Source: Bacteroidota bacterium
GTDB lineage: Bacteria > Bacteroidota > Bacteroidia > Cytophagales > Cyclobacteriaceae
Assembly: GCA_018267215.1 (NCBI GenBank)
Contig: JAFDYX010000005.1
Coordinates: forward strand, 1 to 62,583
Reading direction: 5' to 3'
Length of the DNA: 62,583 bases
Shown piece after piece: positions 59,637 through 62,583 of the stretch. The notes below the pieces were generated by a model. The model saw nothing but the letters and a program-made list of their open reading frames with translations. It ran no database searches and was not told the origin of the DNA. Each line of letters starts with the position of its first letter. Within the stretch, counting starts at the first letter, position 1. The position numbers were made by a program, and so were the translations under genes.

Positions 59637-60875
59637 TTATCTCCTTCGCTCATGAAAGGCGCCTCCATACTCGGGGTCTTCTTTTCTTTTTTGCCGGTCT
59701 ATCTCCCTGGCCATTTCTTGTTGTTCTTCAAAAGGTGTTTCTTCAATCGTGATTGTGTTGGGCAATTTTTTTACCTGTATTTTTTCGCGTATCAGTTTTT
59801 CGATTTTTCCGATGTGGTACTCCTCTGCCTTCGTGGCAAAGGTAAGAGCCGTTCCTTCCTGAAAGGCTCTTCCGGTTCTTCCGATACGGTGCACATAGTC
59901 TTCGTACAAAACCGGCACATCAAAGTTGATAACATGCGAAACTTTCTCTACGTCTATGCCACGGGCGGCTACATCGGTTGCCACCAGCACACGAAGTTTG
60001 CCCTCGCGAAATTCATTCATGGCATTGATGCGGGTGTTCTGGCCTTTGTTGGAGTGGATCACCCGCACGGGGCCTAAATTTTTTCGGTCAATAAATTTAA
60101 AGACATTGTCGGCTGCCTCTTTGGTACGTGCAAAAATTATCACCCGGCTCAATTCATCGGAATGCGTTAACAGATACTCCAAAAAATTTATCTTCGTACG
60201 AAGGTTGGGAATATGATAAACCGCCTGCTCAACCTGAGAGGCGGTGGTAGCTTGCGGAGTGATTTCAACTTTAGTGGGAAACTCTAAAAACTCTTGCGAA
60301 AGCCTCTCCACTCTTTCGGGAAATGTTGCCGAAAACAAAAGGTTTTGACGTTTGGGCGGAAGAATTTCAAAAATTTTGCGCAACTGCGGCATAAAGCCCA
60401 TATCCATCATGCGGTCTGCCTCATCTATTACAAGTGTCTTAATAAGCTTCGGGGCAATTTCATTTCGCAAATAGATTTCCATGAACCGCCCGGGCGTTGA
60501 AACAACGATGTCAACTCCTATTTTTATTTCTTCAATTTGTGTCTTAGGCCCTACGCCTCCATATAAAGCCGCTATCCGCAAGTCGGTAAACTTAGCCAAC
60601 TGTAAAGCATGGGCATGTATCTGCACAGCCAGCTCTTTGGTGGGAACTAACACCAAAGCGCGCGGTTCATTGCCTTGTGCAAATTTTATTTTCATCAACA
60701 AAGGCAAAACATAAGCAGCCGTTTTACCGGTGCCTGTTTGGGCAATGCCGATTACCTGCTGTCCTCCTAAAATCAGCGGAATACATTTTTGCTGCACTTC
60801 GGTAGGCTCGGCAAAGCCTGCTTCTTCAATAGCCTGAAAAAGCTGTTTGTTTAATTTAAAGTCTGACCACTGCAT
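59637..60875 (-). CDS. DEAD-box RNA helicase (RhlE-like)
   Basis: 412 residues. The Q motif PTEVQQKCIP, motif I AQTGTGKT (45-52), motif Ia PTKELA, DEAD at 151-154 (VIDEADRMMD), SAT (FSATFPERVE), and motif VI HRIGRTGRA. RhlE-type helicases remodel structured RNA in ribosome assembly and decay. The C-terminal tail is short and basic. Its 3' end is duplicated at 58514-58597. Divergent from the dihydroorotase gene with only 24 bases between start codons. Confidence 0.93.
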   Translation of the reverse strand: MQWSDFKLNKQLFQAIEEAGFAEPTEVQQKCIPLILGGQQVIGIAQTGTGKTAAYVLPLLMKIKFAQGNEPRALVLVPTKELAVQIHAHALQLAKFTDLRIAALYGGVGPKTQIEEIKIGVDIVVSTPGRFMEIYLRNEIAPKLIKTLVIDEADRMMDMGFMPQLRKIFEILPPKRQNLLFSATFPERVERLSQEFLEFPTKVEITPQATTASQVEQAVYHIPNLRTKINFLEYLLTHSDELSRVIIFARTKEAADNVFKFIDRKNLGPVRVIHSNKGQNTRINAMNEFREGKLRVLVATDVAARGIDVEKVSHVINFDVPVLYEDYVHRIGRTGRAFQEGTALTFATKAEEYHIGKIEKLIREKIQVKKLPNTITIEETPFEEQQEMAREIDRQKRKEDPEYGGAFHERRR

Positions 60876-60892
60876 TTCTTCGAGTATCTTTG
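60862..60892 (+). promoter_or_regulatory. Dihydroorotase promoter, nearly leaderless
   Basis: TCTG at 60862-60865, a 19-base spacer and TATCTTTG at 60885-60892. The predicted start point falls within a few bases of the ATG at 60900. The helicase promoter must lie further right, inside the dihydroorotase gene. Confidence 0.6.
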
Positions 60893-60899
60893 CAAGGTA

Positions 60900-62237
60900 A
60901 TGAAGTCAACACTTATTCTAAATGCCAAAGTAGTAAATGAAGGCCAAGTCATTGAAAGTGATGTATTGATTCGCGGGCAGCGAATTGATAAAATCGGCAA
61001 AGACCTGCAGTCTGTTCAGGCGCAAGAGATCATTGATGCCTCCGGGCGATACCTTTTGCCCGGTGCGATTGACGACCAGGTGCATTTTCGCGAGCCGGGG
61101 CTTACACACAAAGGCAATATTTTTTCTGAGTCGCGTGCCGCGGTGGCGGGTGGCATAACCAGCTTCATGGAAATGCCCAATACAGTCCCTCCGGTGTTTA
61201 CACAAGAGCTGCTGGAACAGAAATATCAGATCGCTGCCAAAAATTCGATTGCCAATTATTCTTTTTTTATCGGGGCTTCCAACGACAACTTGGAAGAAGT
61301 TTTAAGGACTGATATTAAAAATGTCTGTGGGCTAAAAATTTTTATGGGTTCTTCTACCGGCAATCTGTTAGTGGATAATGAAAAGACATTAGAAGGTTTT
61401 TTTTCAAGATTCCCCGCATTGATTGCCACCCACTGCGAGCATGAGCCTACCATCCGAAAAAATCTGGAGGTATGGAAAAATAAATTTGGAGAAAACGTAC
61501 CCGTTCGTGAGCACATGAATATCCGCAGCGAAGACGCTTGCTATCGCTCTTCTTCTTTTGCGGTAGCCTTAGCCAAAAAGCACGGAACGAAACTTCACAT
61601 TTTACACATCTCCACGGCCAAAGAAATTTCTTTATTTGACAACACCATTCCATTAGAAAAAAAGAAAATTACAGCCGAGGCCTGTGTTCATCATCTTTGG
61701 TTTAATGAAAAAGACTATGCTAAACTGGGCACCAAAATTAAGTGGAATCCGGCCATTAAAACTGAGCACGACCAACAGGCAATTTTAAAGGCAGTGCTCG
61801 ACAACCATATAGATGTGATTGCCACTGACCATGCGCCACACACGCTGGAAGAAAAGGATAACTTATATTTTGCTGCGCCCTCGGGCGGGCCGCTGGTGCA
61901 GCACAGCTTGGTTGCGATGTTGCAGTTTTATCACCAGACAAAAATTTCTCTTGAAAAAATAGTAGAAAAGATGAGCCACAACCCGGCCATTCTGTTTCAA
62001 ATAGAAAACCGGGGGTTTATCCGCGAAGGATATTTTGCGGATTTGGTTCTCGTTGATTTGAATAAACCGTGGACTGTGCAAAAAGAAAATATTTTAGCGC
62101 ATTGCGGTTGGTCACCTTTTGAAGGACAGAAATTTAATTCTTCTGTTGAAAAAACCTGGGTGTCGGGAAACTTGGTTTACAGCGAAGGTAAAATTGTAGA
62201 GGGGAGCAACGGCACGCGTCTTTTGTTTTCGCGGTAG
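60900..62237 (+). CDS. Dihydroorotase (multifunctional-complex type) or related amidohydrolase
   Basis: 445 residues. Amidohydrolase barrel: GAIDDQVHFREPG (the usual first His of HxH is Gln), a metal Lys region in LKIFMGSSTGN, THCEHEP, LHILHIST, and late Asp in IATDHAPHT. The Gln at the first ligand position is shared by Bacteroidota proteins annotated as dihydroorotase, as far as I know. It would form dihydroorotate from N-carbamoyl-aspartate; the altered ligand leaves some doubt. Part of it is copied, inverted, at 58621-58686. Confidence 0.82.
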   Translation: MKSTLILNAKVVNEGQVIESDVLIRGQRIDKIGKDLQSVQAQEIIDASGRYLLPGAIDDQVHFREPGLTHKGNIFSESRAAVAGGITSFMEMPNTVPPVFTQELLEQKYQIAAKNSIANYSFFIGASNDNLEEVLRTDIKNVCGLKIFMGSSTGNLLVDNEKTLEGFFSRFPALIATHCEHEPTIRKNLEVWKNKFGENVPVREHMNIRSEDACYRSSSFAVALAKKHGTKLHILHISTAKEISLFDNTIPLEKKKITAEACVHHLWFNEKDYAKLGTKIKWNPAIKTEHDQQAILKAVLDNHIDVIATDHAPHTLEEKDNLYFAAPSGGPLVQHSLVAMLQFYHQTKISLEKIVEKMSHNPAILFQIENRGFIREGYFADLVLVDLNKPWTVQKENILAHCGWSPFEGQKFNSSVEKTWVSGNLVYSEGKIVEGSNGTRLLFSR

Positions 62238-62261
62238 CTTTTGTATTTACGACAGACCTGT

Positions 62262-62269
62262 TACCTTTG
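62262..62269 (+). promoter_or_regulatory. -7 element upstream of tRNA-His
   Basis: TACCTTTG matches TAnnTTTG; TTTG at 62240-62243 with an 18-base spacer. About 90 bases upstream of the tRNA, with the inverted repeat between. Confidence 0.55.
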
Positions 62270-62281
62270 CACTCCTCTTTA

Positions 62282-62354
62282 TCCACCGTAGCCTTGGCGA
62301 AGGTGGGTTGTCAGAGTTTCAGAAGGAATCCTCCTTCGCTGAAGCTACAGAGGA
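62282..62354. repeat. Imperfect inverted repeat in the tRNA-His leader
   Basis: Arms 62282-62306 (TCCACCGTAGCC..) and 62330-62354 (complement TCCTCTGTAGCTTC..) pair over 25 bases with a few mismatches. Each arm is also partly self-complementary (CCACC..GGTGG). It lies between promoter and tRNA. Confidence 0.75.
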
Positions 62355-62360
62355 CAAAAT

Positions 62361-62435
62361 GGCGGGCATAGCTCAGTTGGTTAGAGCATCAGATTGTGAT
62401 TCTGAGGGTCGTGGGTTCGAGTCCCATTGCTCGCC
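62361..62435 (+). tRNA. tRNA-His (GTG)
   Basis: Acceptor stem GCGGGCA/TGCTCGC, with the His-specific extra G at -1 (62361) opposite C73 (62435). D arm GCTC..GAGC. Anticodon stem TCAGA/TCTGA with loop TTGTGAT, anticodon GTG. T arm GGTTCGAGTCC. CCA is not encoded. A hairpin terminator follows. Confidence 0.97.
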
Positions 62436-62445
62436 CTAAAATGAT

Positions 62446-62470
62446 AAGCCTCCGTTGCGGGGCTTTTTTT
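62446..62470 (+). terminator. Terminator after tRNA-His
   Basis: AAGCCTCCG, short loop, CGGGGCTT followed by a T-run. Confidence 0.8.
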
Positions 62471-62474
62471 GTTT

Positions 62475-62583
62475 ATGGACTTTTACGTTTATATCCTACA
62501 ATCCGACAAAGACCAATCTTTTTACATCGGCCAGACGAACAATTTGGACGAGCGCCTCAAAAGGCACAACCTCGGTATGGAAA
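62475..62583 (+). CDS. GIY-YIG nuclease domain protein, 3' truncated by the window
   Basis: The first 36 codons read MDFYVYILQSDKDQSFYIG, then QTNNLDERLKRHNLG. YVYIL..SFYIGQT is the GIY-YIG motif, and the Arg in LDERLKRHN is the catalytic position. Such UPF0213-like proteins are small (80-100 residues) and are often found near tRNA genes. The rest lies outside the window. Confidence 0.8.
   Translation, partial: MDFYVYILQSDKDQSFYIGQTNNLDERLKRHNLGME

Noticed and set aside
1..62583. CRISPR array
   Set aside because: No set of short regularly spaced repeats is present. The repeats seen are two-copy hairpins or gene-end duplications.

Overview
The window is chromosomal DNA from a gliding or gliding-related member of the Bacteroidota, most likely order Cytophagales. 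The evidence: a GldB lipoprotein, a PorE-like type IX secretion (T9SS) OmpA lipoprotein, secreted proteins with T9SS or FlgD-like C-terminal domains, a TonB-dependent receptor, many short lipoproteins, the rpsU-xerC-hpf cluster, weak Shine-Dalgarno sequences, and Bacteroidota promoters (TTTG, about 19 bases, TAnnTTTG). I cannot name genus or species from the sequence alone.

Layout. 1-6.9 kb: a 5'-incomplete S9 peptidase, a lipoprotein, tRNA-Phe, a two-gene Fe-S electron-transfer unit, a nucleoside-type MFS transporter, gldB and a deoxynucleoside kinase. 6.9-7.1 kb: two hairpin-forming intergenic repeats. 7.1-18.5 kb: an M14 peptidase, four small or medium membrane proteins, uvrA and a lamin-tail protein. 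18.5-26.7 kb: asd, lemA, a DUF4349 lipoprotein, a TPR protein, an amidohydrolase, an rRNA pseudouridine synthase with a long basic/Ser tail, scpB, and a DksA-like protein with a histone-H1-like tail. 26.9-36.3 kb: a sigma-70 family factor overlapping a small ORF, the PorE-like protein, a dipeptidase, a ugd-uxs-lipoprotein operon and an acyl-CoA dehydrogenase. 36.3-37.9 kb: rpsU, a XerC-like recombinase and hpf.

From 37.9 to 43.5 kb lies an accessory island. It is bounded by direct repeats made of the 3' end of hpf, its terminator and the tail of the convergent neighbour metK. It holds lipoproteins, a duplicated leader with a 16-bp palindrome, an eroded transposase, a truncated exported protein and a frameshifted T9SS-exported alpha/beta hydrolase. 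43.6-57.9 kb: metK, an RsmI-type methyltransferase, lysA, several hydrolases, a glycosyltransferase, a TonB-dependent receptor, ispH, an HtrA protease and rlmI.

57.9-60.9 kb is a second junction of the same general kind. The intergenic slot between the convergent genes rlmI and an RhlE-type helicase is present twice in tandem. One copy carries vapBC and the other an outer-membrane-type lipoprotein. Gene-end fragments and an inverted dihydroorotase fragment lie between them. The window ends with a dihydroorotase, a repeat-containing leader, tRNA-His and the start of a GIY-YIG gene.

Most genes are housekeeping or envelope functions in short, independently transcribed units. The strongest novel signal is the pair of convergent-gene junctions that have been duplicated and loaded with cargo, with no recombinase inside either one.
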